Translations under genes and position numbers: made by a program
The notes under the pieces: generated by a model
The model's input: only the letters and a program-made list of their open reading frames with translations
What the model was told of the DNA's origin: nothing
The model's database searches: none
From: an uncultured Amylibacter sp.
GTDB taxonomy: Bacteria; Pseudomonadota; Alphaproteobacteria; Rhodobacterales; Rhodobacteraceae
Assembly: GCA_905182285.1 (NCBI GenBank)
Contig: CAJJAY010000054.1
Span: 1-38,892, forward strand
Length of the DNA: 38,892 bases
Direction: 5' to 3'
Part shown: piece after piece, positions 1-8,940 of the stretch
How the letters are laid out: each line of letters starts with the position of its first letter
How positions within the stretch are numbered: position 1 is the first letter of the stretch

Positions 1-939
1 CATGTGGTCAATGCGACTACTTTTATCTGCTATAAATCTATTTCTTGCATCATATGCTAATTTTGTTGCCTCAGCCTCTATATGTGTGCGCTGAACTCCA
101 AAGGCATCCATTGATGATATGTCAAAATGTGAAAGAATATTATTAATGCATATTGCCGTCGCACCCTGTCCATTTGGTGGATGTTCAAACATTTCTATAC
201 TTCCATATTTACCAGATATTGGAGTTGTATAATTGCATCTCACATTTGCAAAATCTTCTAATGAATGGCTGCCGCCAATTGCATTTAAAGACGACACCAT
301 GTCTTCTGCTACTTCACCTTTGTAAAAACCATCTCTTCCTTTATCAGCAATTTTTTCTAAAACTTTAGCTTGCATAGGTGCTTGAAATATTTGCCCAGCT
401 TGTGGAGCTTTACCTTTAATCAAATAAAAATCTCGTGCAGCTCCCTTAAGTTCAGATTCTGCTAAAATCCAATCAAAAGATGTTCTTGGAGCTATTGGAA
501 CACCAGTTTTCATATAATGAATTGCTGGAGCTAAAGATGCCTTTAGACCTAGCTTTCCATAATCAGAACTCAATGTACAAAATGCATCAATTGCGCCAGG
601 CATTGTAATGGACTCAACACCTCTAATAGGCATAACTGAATGTCCTGCATCCCTAATTTGTTTTGCACAGAGTTTTTCTGGGGCCCGGCCCGATCCATTT
701 AATGCAATTATTTCTTCAGACCCTGCAGGACTAAGTAGAATAAAACAATCACCACCAATACCAGCCATTTGAGGCTCTAATAATCCCTGAAGCAATGCAG
801 CCCCTATAGCTGCATCTACAGCATTACCTCCAGCCTCTAATATTTGGATAGCAACTTTAGAAGACAATGGGTTTGAGGTAGAAGCCATGCCATTGGATCC
901 ATAAACAGGGGATCGTCCAGGTAAGTGAAAATCGCGCAT
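1..939 (-). CDS. Gamma-glutamyltransferase family protein (partial, N-terminal part)
   Basis: An open frame starts at the ATG at 939-937 and runs without a stop off the left edge, giving 313 visible codons. A good GGAGAT ribosome site lies 4-10 bases upstream of the ATG. The translation shows features of the gamma-glutamyltranspeptidase large subunit: an early GGNAVDAAIGAALLQGLLEP block (about residues 37-57), AGIGGDCF, and a later MFEHPPNGQGATA block. This family cleaves gamma-glutamyl bonds, as in glutathione, and is an N-terminal nucleophile hydrolase that cuts itself at a conserved Thr. That Thr and the small subunit lie outside the window, so activity cannot be judged. No signal peptide is evident, so the protein may be cytoplasmic, as some bacterial GGT-like acylases are. 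It is divergent from the DUF2794 gene, with only 50 bases between them. Confidence 0.88.
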   Translation of the reverse strand, partial: MRDFHLPGRSPVYGSNGMASTSNPLSSKVAIQILEAGGNAVDAAIGAALLQGLLEPQMAGIGGDCFILLSPAGSEEIIALNGSGRAPEKLCAKQIRDAGHSVMPIRGVESITMPGAIDAFCTLSSDYGKLGLKASLAPAIHYMKTGVPIAPRTSFDWILAESELKGAARDFYLIKGKAPQAGQIFQAPMQAKVLEKIADKGRDGFYKGEVAEDMVSSLNAIGGSHSLEDFANVRCNYTTPISGKYGSIEMFEHPPNGQGATAICINNILSHFDISSMDAFGVQRTHIEAEATKLAYDARNRFIADKSSRIDHM

Positions 940-989
940 TTATATCTCCAGCACTTGCATAAAATTCATTATTATCGCAAAATAATTAC

Positions 990-1337
990 ATGAATAAGTT
1001 TGTATCATTAAATAAAGATGTCAATGATAGTTATAACAGTGGCATCCATTTTCATAGAACAGAGTTAGGACCAATAATTTCTCTATATGGCAGAATGGTT
1101 GCTGCAGGAGAATGGCGCGATTATGGAATATCTTCACTAAAAGAAGTTGCTATATTCTCAATTTTTAGAAGAGCGGCAGAACATCCAATTTATACAATTG
1201 AAAAGCGGCCTAAATTAAAGGGAAAGCAAGGTATATATAGTGTAGTAGGAATGGATGGGCATATTTTAAAAAGAGGGTCTGATTTAAAAGCAGTACTCCA
1301 AGTTTTGGAACGTAAGTTAATAAAGTTAGTTAAATAA
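990..1337 (+). CDS. DUF2794 family protein
   Basis: A 115-residue protein resembling the alphaproteobacterial DUF2794 family. The recognisable parts are FHRTEL (about residues 22-27), YGRMVAAGEWRDYGI, FSIFRRAAEHPIYTIEKRPK and a C-terminal LKRGSDLKAVLQVLERKL. Its biochemical function is unknown. The length matches the family. There is no signal peptide or membrane segment, so it is probably cytoplasmic. It is transcribed alone, divergent from the GGT-like gene and convergent with the NlpC/P60 gene, whose stop is 8 bases away. The ATG has no strong ribosome site, so the exact start is slightly uncertain. Confidence 0.85.
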   Translation: MNKFVSLNKDVNDSYNSGIHFHRTELGPIISLYGRMVAAGEWRDYGISSLKEVAIFSIFRRAAEHPIYTIEKRPKLKGKQGIYSVVGMDGHILKRGSDLKAVLQVLERKLIKLVK

Positions 1338-1347
1338 TTTAACTTTT
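1328..1347. terminator. Weak shared terminator between convergent genes
   Basis: AGTTAAA (1328-1334) and TTTAACT (1338-1344) form a 7-bp AT-rich stem with loop TAA, followed by a short T run. It overlaps the end of the DUF2794 gene and lies next to the stop of the NlpC/P60 gene. The stem is weak, so this is tentative. Confidence 0.3.
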
Positions 1348-2095
1348 AAATTATCAATCTATTTACAGATGATACTAACCCACCATTATTATCTTTTATT
1401 CTTTTTTTAACTTGGAATAGTGGCTCCAATACTACTTTCATATGATGTCCATTTGCGTGGAGAAGGTTTTCTTCATCCACCATTAGTCCAACATGACCTT
1501 CCCAAAAGATTAAATCACCCCGTTTTAGGTGATCATTTTTTGGAATCTTATTACCTAGTTCTTTTTCCTGATCAAAACTATCACCAGGTGTAGTATACCC
1601 AGCATTCCTTAACGCTAGAGAAACCAAACCAGAGCAATCGACCCCATATTGTGAATTACCTCCCCAGAGATAGGGCACTCCTAAATATTTTTTAGCAGTT
1701 TCAATATAATCTTTTTTAATAATACTAATTGGCTGAGTATGCATTTTATGAATATAACTATCATTATTTAATATAAAAAAATCGTCATAGTCATTTACTA
1801 CAGTTATTTCAGATTGAAATGGTATGTTCATTAATGGAACAGTTTTTATGTTCGGTTCTTTATAAATTTGGGCACCAAAACTACATATTTTGTTTGTTGA
1901 TTTTTCCCAATTTTTTAAGTTGTCCTTTTTTACATAACCCTTATATCCATCACTTAATCTTTTACCCTTAACCCACTCACCAGTATTTGAACCACATTCA
2001 AAGCCATCACCAAAAAGCATTTGTCTTTCTAAATTTCCATTTGGTTTGTCCAATATATTACAAACCGGTTTGCAAACTTGTAAAATATTATTCAT
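1346..2095 (-). CDS. NlpC/P60 family cell-wall hydrolase
   Basis: A C40-family cysteine peptidase of 249 residues. Enzymes of this family cut peptide links in murein stems or released muropeptides. The N-terminal ~120 residues look like SH3-type modules. The catalytic domain follows, with Cys154 in YGVDCSGLV, His201 in EGHVGLMV and a third polar residue at His213 in LLHANGHH. No signal peptide is visible, which suits a cytoplasmic murein-recycling role. I chose the ATG at 2095 because it sits inside the end of the upstream aminopeptidase gene in an 8-base overlap, implying translational coupling. A longer in-frame extension to 2194 would lie wholly within the aminopeptidase. This aminopeptidase-P60 pairing is common in alphaproteobacteria, as far as I know. 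Confidence 0.88.
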   Translation of the reverse strand: MNNILQVCKPVCNILDKPNGNLERQMLFGDGFECGSNTGEWVKGKRLSDGYKGYVKKDNLKNWEKSTNKICSFGAQIYKEPNIKTVPLMNIPFQSEITVVNDYDDFFILNNDSYIHKMHTQPISIIKKDYIETAKKYLGVPYLWGGNSQYGVDCSGLVSLALRNAGYTTPGDSFDQEKELGNKIPKNDHLKRGDLIFWEGHVGLMVDEENLLHANGHHMKVVLEPLFQVKKRIKDNNGGLVSSVNRLII

Positions 2096-3467
2096 ATCTT
2101 TTCTCAATAACTGAAAGCATTGCTCTAGCAGATTGACATGCACCACCTTTTGATTGGCTAGGCTTAGAGATCTGGGACCAAGCAAATAAATCAAAATGTA
2201 CGAAGTATTTTGATTTGTCTACGAACCGGCGCAAGAATAGTGCTGCAGTTATTGCGCCCGCGAAACCACCCTTAGGCGCATTGTCTAAATCTGCCACATC
2301 AGGTTCAATTAAGTCTTCGTATGGATTCCAAAATGGCAATCTCCAGAGTGGATCATTTTTTTCTAAAGAGGCTTTTTGAATTTGAATAGCTAACTCTTCG
2401 TCATCTGTAAAAAAAGGAGGCATATCTGGACCCAGTGCAACCCGAGCAGCACCTGTTAAAGTAGCATTACAAATCAAGAGATCTGGATAATCTTCATCAG
2501 CTAAACAAAGGGCATCTGCTAAAACCAATCTCCCCTCAGCATCTGTATGGTTAATTTCTACGCTCATTCCTTTGCGACTAATTAATATATCTTGTGGCCG
2601 AAAGGAATTTGAAGAAATAGAATTTTCAACAGCAGGAATAATAACCCTTAAATTAACATTTAAATTTAAAGACATTATCATATGAGCTAAGCCTAAAACA
2701 GTTGCAGCACCGCCCATATCTTTTTTCATCAATCCCATCGAGCTTGTTGGTTTTATATTCAATCCACCTGTATCAAAACAAACCCCTTTTCCAACCAACG
2801 TAACTTTAGGATTATTTTTATCTCCCCATTTCATGTCTAATAAGCGAGGCTCTTGATCAGACGCCCGACCAACAGCATGAATCATTGGAAAGTTTTGCTT
2901 CAATAAATCGTCACCTTTGATCACTTGAGTATATGCATTATGTTTTAATGCAAGATTACAGAAAGCTTTTTCTAATGCATCAGGGCCCATATCATTGGTG
3001 GGTGTATTTACCAAATCACGAGTAATAAAATCACCCTCAGCTTCAATTAAAATTCGCGTAGTGTTAATTTCTTTTGATGCTTTTAATTTCGCAGATAGTA
3101 CGGATTTTTTCTTATATCTATCAAAACAATATGTTGATAATATCCAAGCAAGATGGGCATTCTCTAAATCTTTTCCAGATAAGCCTGACAAAATTTCATA
3201 TGTGCCTTTTGGTAATTTTAAGGCAATAGCTCCCATATGAAACCTTCCCCTTGAACGTTTTGATTTTGTTCCCCACCCAACTAAAACAGATGCGATTGAT
3301 CCATTATTATCTGGTATGATTAAAACTTGCCCTAAAGACGCGTCAAATTGATTTGCTTTCACCCAATCTTCAATATTTAATTTAGCGCTAATTGACATAA
3401 GTTTATCAGTTTCCACGATATGGATTGGAATAGCTGTATCAGATTTTTTTGCAAATTCAGGTATCAT
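2088..3467 (-). CDS. M17 leucyl aminopeptidase family protein
   Basis: A metallo-aminopeptidase of 459 residues that should release N-terminal residues from peptides in the cytoplasm. The two-metal site is readable: Lys227 and Asp232 in GKGVCFDTGG, Asp250 in MKKDMGGAA, and Asp309/Glu311 in the M17 signature NHTDAEGRLVLADAL. Lys239 and Arg313, the usual catalytic pair, are also present. The ATG at 3467 is preferred because an AGGAG site lies just upstream. An in-frame extension to 3512 has no such support. The gene is upstream of and overlaps the NlpC/P60 gene, so the two proteins probably act in the same peptide-degradation route. It diverges from the carbonic anhydrase. Confidence 0.93.
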   Translation of the reverse strand: MIPEFAKKSDTAIPIHIVETDKLMSISAKLNIEDWVKANQFDASLGQVLIIPDNNGSIASVLVGWGTKSKRSRGRFHMGAIALKLPKGTYEILSGLSGKDLENAHLAWILSTYCFDRYKKKSVLSAKLKASKEINTTRILIEAEGDFITRDLVNTPTNDMGPDALEKAFCNLALKHNAYTQVIKGDDLLKQNFPMIHAVGRASDQEPRLLDMKWGDKNNPKVTLVGKGVCFDTGGLNIKPTSSMGLMKKDMGGAATVLGLAHMIMSLNLNVNLRVIIPAVENSISSNSFRPQDILISRKGMSVEINHTDAEGRLVLADALCLADEDYPDLLICNATLTGAARVALGPDMPPFFTDDEELAIQIQKASLEKNDPLWRLPFWNPYEDLIEPDVADLDNAPKGGFAGAITAALFLRRFVDKSKYFVHFDLFAWSQISKPSQSKGGACQSARAMLSVIEKRYE

Positions 3468-3649
3468 TATAAAACTCCTATTTAGATAGAAAATAACCGA
3501 TTTTTTTCCCAAAGCAATGCTATCTGATATTTGATTTTGAATAGTTTTATGAAAAAAATTATAAGTTTAGAATAGACACATTCACCACAAAAGCTATAAA
3601 TCAATCATAGTTCTGCCTATATTATTTGTGTTTTGTAAAAGGATCTAAA

Positions 3650-4306
3650 ATGACCAACCCTGCCACATCCCTGCCAAGTAGTCTTATTAGTCGATATCAT
3701 GGTTGGCGAGCAACAAGTTTCCAAGAGAACAAAGCTTGGTATGCGCGCCTAGCAGAAGGTGGCCAGCATCCAAGAACCATGATTATTTCATGTTGTGATA
3801 GTCGCGTACACGCTACTACAATTTTTGGAGCAGATACCGGGGATTTTTTTATTCATAGAAATATTGCAAACTTAGTTCCCCCATACGCGCCGAATGAAGA
3901 CTATCATGGAACATCCGCAGCCGTAGAATACGCCGTAACTGCTCTAGGCGTTACTAACTTAATTGTTATGGGGCATTCACTTTGTGGAGGCATTCAAGGA
4001 TGCCATGATATGTGCTCTGGGAAAGCCCCTGAATTGGAAAAGGCAACCAGTTTCGTTGGACGCTGGATGGATATTTTACGCCCAACATATGAAAAAGTTG
4101 CAAATGAAGGTGGAACAGACGAAGAGCAGGTTAAACGACTTGAGCATGAAGGAATTTTAACTTCGATAGAAAATTTAATGACATTCCCATTCGTTTCAGA
4201 ACGTGTAAACGCTGAAGAGCTAGCCTTACATGCAGTTATTTTAGATATAAGTGACGGAACACTTGAACAATTTGATCAGTCAACAAATGGTTTTATTCCA
4301 ATATAA
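3650..4306 (+). CDS. Beta-class carbonic anhydrase
   Basis: A zinc enzyme of 218 residues that interconverts CO2 and bicarbonate. The beta-class motif CxDSR is present (Cys48, Asp50, Arg52 in IISCCDSRVH), as is the zinc pair His109 and Cys112 in MGHSLCGG. The Asp/Arg dyad used for activation is intact. No signal peptide is seen, so it is probably cytoplasmic and supplies bicarbonate for carboxylases. I chose the ATG at 3650, preceded by AAAAGGA, over an upstream in-frame start at 3626. The gene stands alone and ends at a strong hairpin that faces asd. Confidence 0.94.
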   Translation: MTNPATSLPSSLISRYHGWRATSFQENKAWYARLAEGGQHPRTMIISCCDSRVHATTIFGADTGDFFIHRNIANLVPPYAPNEDYHGTSAAVEYAVTALGVTNLIVMGHSLCGGIQGCHDMCSGKAPELEKATSFVGRWMDILRPTYEKVANEGGTDEEQVKRLEHEGILTSIENLMTFPFVSERVNAEELALHAVILDISDGTLEQFDQSTNGFIPI

Positions 4307-4327
4307 TTTATATAAATTTTTTTAAAT

Positions 4328-4359
4328 AAAAAGGCACTAAAATACTTTAATGCCTTTTT
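4328..4359. terminator. Bidirectional intrinsic terminator between carbonic anhydrase and asd
   Basis: AAAAAGGCA (4328-4336) pairs with TGCCTTTTT (4351-4359), and an inner TAAA/TTTA extends the stem past one mismatch. The A and T tracts at each end make it usable from both strands. It sits between the convergent stops at 4306 and 4376. Confidence 0.8.
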
Positions 4360-4375
4360 GAATTATTAATAAAAT

Positions 4376-5398
4376 TTAGCCTTTTTTCAATATACGACGC
4401 CCTAAAAGCTCAGCTATTTGAATTGCATTCAACGCAGCGCCTTTTCTAAGATTATCAGATACGCACCATAAATTTATACCATTTTCAACAGTACTGTCTT
4501 GTCGAATTCTACTGATATAGGTTGCATAGTCACCCACACATTCAACTGGAGTAATATATCCACCATCTTCACGTTTATCTACAACAAGAATTCCTGGTGA
4601 TTCACGTAGAATATCTCGTACTTCATCTTCATCAATAAAATCTTCAAATTCAATATTGATTGCTTCAGAGTGACCAACAAATACTGGAACTCTTACACAT
4701 GTAGCAGTTACTTTTATTTTTGGATCGATAATTTTTTTTGTTTCAGCAACCATTTTCCATTCTTCTTTTGTGGATCCATCATCCATAAAAACATCGATAT
4801 GTGGTATAACATTAAAAGCAATATCTTTGGTATAAACTTTTGCTTCAACTTCTTGACCTGGTACATATTTGCCTTTTGTTTGATTCCATAGTTCATCTAT
4901 TGCTTCTTTACCTGTACCTGAAACAGATTGATAAGTTGATACAACAACACGCTTAATTGTAGCACGGTCATGTAGAGGCTTCAGCGCCACAACCATTTGA
5001 GCAGTTGAACAGTTAGGATTCGCAATTATATTTTTTTGAGAATAGCCTTCAATTGCATCAGGGTTACATTCTGGAACAATTAATGGAACTTTAGGATCAT
5101 GTCTGTAGAGTGAACTATTATCAATTACTACACAACCAGCAGCAGCAGCTATTGGCGCATATTTTTTGGTAGCATCAGATCCAATAGCAAATAATGCAAT
5201 GTCCCAGCCATTGAAATCAAAAGTATCCAAATCTTTTGTTTTCATTGTTTTATCGCCAATCATACATTCCGTGCCTAAAGATCTTCTACTTGCGAGGACT
5301 TCGATAGCATCAATTGGAAACTGTCGTTCATCAAGGATATTTAACATTTCGCGTCCTACATTTCCTGTAGCACCCACAATAACTATACGGTAACCCAT
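4376..5398 (-). CDS. asd: Aspartate-semialdehyde dehydrogenase
   Basis: Reduces aspartyl phosphate to aspartate semialdehyde with NADPH, the branch point to lysine/diaminopimelate, threonine and methionine. The 340-residue length is normal. The nucleotide-binding GATGNVGREML is at residues 9-19, the catalytic cysteine is Cys130 in ANPNCSTAQ, and the substrate and base residues Arg236 and His243 lie in RVPVFVGHSEA. An AGGAG site precedes the ATG. It lies downstream of leuB on the same strand, but a strong hairpin stands between them, so it probably has its own promoter. The 117-base gap upstream also holds two small GC-rich stems. Confidence 0.97.
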   Translation of the reverse strand: MGYRIVIVGATGNVGREMLNILDERQFPIDAIEVLASRRSLGTECMIGDKTMKTKDLDTFDFNGWDIALFAIGSDATKKYAPIAAAAGCVVIDNSSLYRHDPKVPLIVPECNPDAIEGYSQKNIIANPNCSTAQMVVALKPLHDRATIKRVVVSTYQSVSGTGKEAIDELWNQTKGKYVPGQEVEAKVYTKDIAFNVIPHIDVFMDDGSTKEEWKMVAETKKIIDPKIKVTATCVRVPVFVGHSEAINIEFEDFIDEDEVRDILRESPGILVVDKREDGGYITPVECVGDYATYISRIRQDSTVENGINLWCVSDNLRKGAALNAIQIAELLGRRILKKG

Positions 5399-5426
5399 TT
5401 TAGGTCTCCTAAAAATTAAATTTGGA

Positions 5427-5460
5427 CTGTCTTAAAGTTAGACAGAGCGGCCATTCCGCT
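5427..5460 (-). other. Two adjacent small hairpins in the asd leader
   Basis: CTGTCT (5427-5432) pairs with AGACAG (5440-5445), and directly beside it AGCGG (5446-5450) pairs with CCGCT (5456-5460). They lie 29-62 bases upstream of the asd ATG and are unusually GC-rich for this gap. They may be leader structure or an operator. I recognise no known riboswitch class here. Confidence 0.35.
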
Positions 5461-5470
5461 ATATTTGTAA

Positions 5471-5509
5471 AAATTAAATAGGATATAAAATATATAGCCT
5501 ATTTAATTT
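5471..5509 (-). terminator. Hairpin terminator downstream of leuB
   Basis: A perfect 12-bp stem is formed by 5471-5482 and 5498-5509 (outer arms AAATTAAATAGG and CCTATTTAATTT), with an inner ATATA/TATAT stem. On the minus strand it lies 7 bases after the leuB stop and is followed by a run of five T. It is likely the end of the leuCDB transcript, separating it from asd. Confidence 0.65.
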
Positions 5510-5515
5510 ATAAGT

Positions 5516-6622
5516 TTAAATTGAAGCATTAAGCTCAGATATTATAGCATCACCCATTTCACTACAGCTAACAGCTATGTCACCATCAGCCTGCATTAAA
5601 TCACCTGTTCTAATACCTTTAGCTAAGATCGTCTCTACAGCCTTTTCAAGTCGATCTGCCTCCGATCCTTCATCAAAAGAATATCGTAATGCCATTGCAA
5701 AACTTAATACGCAAGCACTTGGATTTGCTTTATTTTGACCAGCTATATCAGGTGCTGAACCATGGACTGGTTCATATAAAGCTTTTGGACGCCCGTTTTC
5801 CATAAGCGACCCAAGTGATGCAGATGGTAACATACCTAATGAGCCTGTTAGCATAGCTGCTGTATCTGATAAAAGATCGCCAAATAAATTATCTGTTAGA
5901 ATTACATCAAATTGTTTTGGAGCACGTACTAACTGCATAGCACCTGCATCAGCATACATATGCGTAAGCTCTACGTCTGAATAATCAGCAGCATGCACTT
6001 CTGTCACAACATCACGCCATAGAATTCCACTTTCCATTACATTAGCTTTTTCCATAGAACACACTTTATTATTGCGGCGCCTAGCTAACTCGAATGCACT
6101 ACGCGCAACTCGATCAATTTCACTTTCTGTATATCTTTGGGTATTAATCCCAACGCGTTGATTATCTTCTATAAAAATTCCACGTGGTTCACCAAAATAT
6201 GATCCTGAAGTTAATTCACGCACAATCATTATATCTAAACCAGATACTAATTCTTTCTTTAATGATGAAAAATCCGCTAAAGCATCAAAACATTGTGCTG
6301 GACGAAGATTTGAAAATAGATCCATCTCTTTACGTAAACGCAAAAGCCCTCGTTCTGGTTTTACAGAAAAATCTAAGTTATCGTATTTTGGCCCACCAAC
6401 CGCACCTAATAAAACAGCATCAGCATCCTGAGCTTTAGCCATTGTATCATCATGCAAAGGAGTACCATGAACATCATATGCTGCACCACCAACCAAATCT
6501 TCAGACACATCGAATCTTAAATCGCGATTTTCACCAAACCATTCAATAACCTTGCGAACCTCAGCCATAACTTCTTGTCCAATACCATCACCGGGTAAGA
6601 TTAATAACGATGGGTTTTTCAT
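5516..6622 (-). CDS. leuB: 3-isopropylmalate dehydrogenase
   Basis: The third enzyme of leucine synthesis: NAD-dependent oxidative decarboxylation of 3-isopropylmalate. The 368-residue protein starts with [13 protein letters not shown], typical of the isocitrate/isopropylmalate dehydrogenase fold. It carries [15 protein letters not shown], the [10 protein letters not shown] metal-binding segment and the NAD-binding [15 protein letters not shown]. The ATG at 6622 fits the family N-terminus and has AAGGA upstream; an in-frame extension to 6661 is unlikely. It is the last gene of leuC-leuD-leuB on this strand, separated from leuD by 81 bases. leuA is not in the window. Confidence 0.97.
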   Translation of the reverse strand: MKNPSLLILPGDGIGQEVMAEVRKVIEWFGENRDLRFDVSEDLVGGAAYDVHGTPLHDDTMAKAQDADAVLLGAVGGPKYDNLDFSVKPERGLLRLRKEMDLFSNLRPAQCFDALADFSSLKKELVSGLDIMIVRELTSGSYFGEPRGIFIEDNQRVGINTQRYTESEIDRVARSAFELARRRNNKVCSMEKANVMESGILWRDVVTEVHAADYSDVELTHMYADAGAMQLVRAPKQFDVILTDNLFGDLLSDTAAMLTGSLGMLPSASLGSLMENGRPKALYEPVHGSAPDIAGQNKANPSACVLSFAMALRYSFDEGSEADRLEKAVETILAKGIRTGDLMQADGDIAVSCSEMGDAIISELNASI

Positions 6623-6703
6623 AATTTTATTCCTTAAAATATTAACTGCAATAAATATCAAAAAGCATTAATTAAACTTCATAATATTTTGTTAGCTACC
6701 CCC

Positions 6704-7309
6704 TTAAAGCCATGGGGTAATTTTAGCTTGAGCTTCTTCAAATTTATCAATTGATTCAATTTTTTGGTATGTCAATCCAATATCATCTAGGCCATTTAAC
6801 AAACAATGCTTTTTAAATGCATCAACTTCAAATTTGAATATTGTTCCATCTGTTGCTGATACAGTTTGCCCTTCTAAGTCTACTGAAATTCTAGCATTCT
6901 CACCTTTTGATGCATCATCCATTAATATATCAATACATTCTTTAGAAAGTTTAATTGGCAATATGCCATTTTTGAAACAATTGCTGTAAAAAATATCAGC
7001 AAAGCTCTCTGAAATAACTACTGATATTCCAAAGTCTTTTAATGCCCACGGAGCATGTTCTCGAGAAGATCCACACCCAAAATTTTCACCAGCAATAATT
7101 ATTTCTGCTTTGCGATATGCAGCCTGATTTAAAACAAAATCTGAAATTTCGCTACCATCTTGATTGTACCGCATTTCATCAAATAAGTTTACACCAAGAC
7201 CAGACCTTTTGATTGTTTTTAAGAATTGTTTTGGAATAATCATATCTGTATCGATATTAACTAATGGCATTGGTGCCGCTACACCTGAAACATTTAAAAA
7301 TTTTTCCAT
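6704..7309 (-). CDS. leuD: 3-isopropylmalate dehydratase small subunit
   Basis: The small subunit of isopropylmalate isomerase, partner of LeuC, with the normal length of 201 residues. The swivel-domain signature is clear: ANPM-like opening [20 protein letters not shown], then [17 protein letters not shown] and a later [13 protein letters not shown]. The ATG shares one base with the leuC stop (TAATG), so the two subunits are translationally coupled. Confidence 0.97.
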   Translation of the reverse strand: MEKFLNVSGVAAPMPLVNIDTDMIIPKQFLKTIKRSGLGVNLFDEMRYNQDGSEISDFVLNQAAYRKAEIIIAGENFGCGSSREHAPWALKDFGISVVISESFADIFYSNCFKNGILPIKLSKECIDILMDDASKGENARISVDLEGQTVSATDGTIFKFEVDAFKKHCLLNGLDDIGLTYQKIESIDKFEEAQAKITPWL

Positions 7310-8724
7310 TACACAGCTCCTACAAAAGTTCTTATGTCTGTTAACTTTCCTGTTACCGCTGCAGCAGCTGCCATTGCTGGGGAGAGTAGGTGTGTTCGCC
7401 CACCTCGCCCTTGGCGACCCTCAAAGTTTCGATTTGATGTTGCTGCACATCGTTCTTCTGGAGCTAATTGGTCTGGATTCATTGCCAGACACATAGAACA
7501 TCCAGCCATGCGCCACTCAAAGCCAGCATCAATAAAAATTTGCGCTAAGCCTTCTTCTTCTGCTTGAGCTCTAACTAAACCTGAACCAGGTACAACCATT
7601 GCTCTCATTCCATCTTTAATTTTATGCCCTTTTAAAACCTCAGCTGCAGCTCGCAAGTCTTCAATACGACCATTAGTGCATGAACCTATGAAAACTGTAT
7701 CTATTTCTACATCTGACAATTTTTGCCCTGGCTTTAAGCCCATGTAATCCAATGCACGTTTTACGGCTTCAACTTTACCACCTTTAAAGTCATCAGGTGA
7801 AGGAACAACTGCATCAATTGGCAAAACATCTTCTGGTGAAGTGCCCCAGGTTACTGAAGGAGCTATGTCTTCACCTTTTATGGTAATTTTTAAATCAAAA
7901 TGTGCATTCTCATCAGTGTATAACTCTTTCCAATTTGACAACGCTAAGTCCCAATCAGAACCTTTTGGTGCATTGGGTCGACCATAACAATAATCAAACG
8001 TTTTTTGATCGGGTGCGATTAATCCTGCTCTTGCACCACCCTCAATAGCCATATTGCAAACAGTCATACGGCCTTCCATTGAAAGATCTTCTATAGCTTG
8101 GCCACAATATTCTATTACATACCCGGTTCCACCGGCTGTCCCAGTTCTTCCAATGACATTCATTGTTATATCTTTAGCAGTTACACCTGGGCGTAAAGTT
8201 CCAGTTATTTCTACTTTCATATTTTTTGATTTCTTTTGAATCAAAGTTTGTGTTGCCAGAACATGCTCTACTTCTGAAGTTCCAATACCATGAGCAAGTG
8301 ATCCAAATGCACCATGTGTTGCTGTATGGCTATCTCCACAAACAACAGTCATGCCAGGTAAAGTCCATCCCTGTTCAGGGCCAACTATGTGAACTATTCC
8401 CTGGCGGACATCAGAAACAGGATAATAATGTATACCAAACTCTTTTGCATTTGCATCTAGTGCATCTACCTGAATCCGACTTTCTTCATTGTCTATGCCC
8501 TTAACTCGATCTTCAGTTGTAGGAACATTATGATCAGGCACAGCTATCGTTTTATTTGGAGCTCGAACGTTTCTTCCAGCTATTCGCAATCCCTCAAATG
8601 CTTGTGGGGATGTTACTTCGTGAACTAAATGGCGATCAATATATAAGAGACATGTGCCATCATCAGCTTCATGTGCCACATGGGCATCCCAGATTTTATC
8701 ATATAGTGTTTTAGGTACGGACAT
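7309..8724 (-). CDS. leuC: 3-isopropylmalate dehydratase large subunit
   Basis: The aconitase-family large subunit of 471 residues, which isomerises 2- to 3-isopropylmalate using a 4Fe-4S cluster. The cluster ligands are Cys349 in GSCTNGR and Cys409/Cys412 in [11 protein letters not shown]. The substrate loop [15 protein letters not shown] is at about 128-141. A strong GGAGGAG site lies 6-14 bases before the ATG at 8724. It is the first gene of leuC-leuD-leuB. The 216-base leader contains a hairpin and a short ORF with a Leu cluster, described separately, that could be regulatory. Confidence 0.97.
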   Translation of the reverse strand: MSVPKTLYDKIWDAHVAHEADDGTCLLYIDRHLVHEVTSPQAFEGLRIAGRNVRAPNKTIAVPDHNVPTTEDRVKGIDNEESRIQVDALDANAKEFGIHYYPVSDVRQGIVHIVGPEQGWTLPGMTVVCGDSHTATHGAFGSLAHGIGTSEVEHVLATQTLIQKKSKNMKVEITGTLRPGVTAKDITMNVIGRTGTAGGTGYVIEYCGQAIEDLSMEGRMTVCNMAIEGGARAGLIAPDQKTFDYCYGRPNAPKGSDWDLALSNWKELYTDENAHFDLKITIKGEDIAPSVTWGTSPEDVLPIDAVVPSPDDFKGGKVEAVKRALDYMGLKPGQKLSDVEIDTVFIGSCTNGRIEDLRAAAEVLKGHKIKDGMRAMVVPGSGLVRAQAEEEGLAQIFIDAGFEWRMAGCSMCLAMNPDQLAPEERCAATSNRNFEGRQGRGGRTHLLSPAMAAAAAVTGKLTDIRTFVGAV

Positions 8725-8777
8725 AAAATGTCTCCTCCGCTAGAATATTTTTACATAAGTTATTAATAGAACAGCGA

Positions 8778-8864
8778 TTAAATATTGCCTAACAAAGACA
8801 AAAAGCTGCCGTGAAAACGCCATGGCAATCTTTTTTTGTCATCTATGTTAATAATTTGATTCAT
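8778..8864 (-). CDS. Candidate short leader ORF upstream of leuC
   Basis: A 28-codon ORF begins at the ATG at 8864, with a GAGG motif about 4 bases upstream, and ends 53 bases before the leuC start. It contains four Leu codons, three of them clustered near the end (TTG TCT TTG TTA). The terminator-like hairpin at 8807-8827 lies inside it. A translated leader peptide in front of a leucine operon is plausible by analogy with leu attenuators, but the overlap with the hairpin is not the classical arrangement, and chance cannot be excluded. Confidence 0.3.
   Translation of the reverse strand: MNQIINIDDKKRLPWRFHGSFLSLLGNI
8807..8827. terminator. Intrinsic terminator or attenuator hairpin in the leuC leader
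   Basis: TGCCGTG (8807-8813) pairs with CATGGCA (8821-8827) around loop AAAACGC, with one G-T pair. Seven T follow on the plus strand (8831-8837), and five T follow on the minus strand after two bases. On the minus strand it could end the asparaginase transcript, about 115 bases past that stop, or act as an attenuator before leuC. Confidence 0.6.
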
Positions 8865-8940
8865 ATAGCCTCATTAACCCTTTGTAGAGTGTTCTTCAAG
8901 CACCTGCTGAAGGATAAAAAGCTTAATTTTAAATGAATGC

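Noticed and set aside
1346-2095. Possibility that the coupled aminopeptidase and NlpC/P60 pair is a new toxin or defence module
   Set aside because: Both proteins have intact housekeeping motifs, and to my knowledge the pairing is common in alphaproteobacteria, so murein peptide recycling is the simpler reading.
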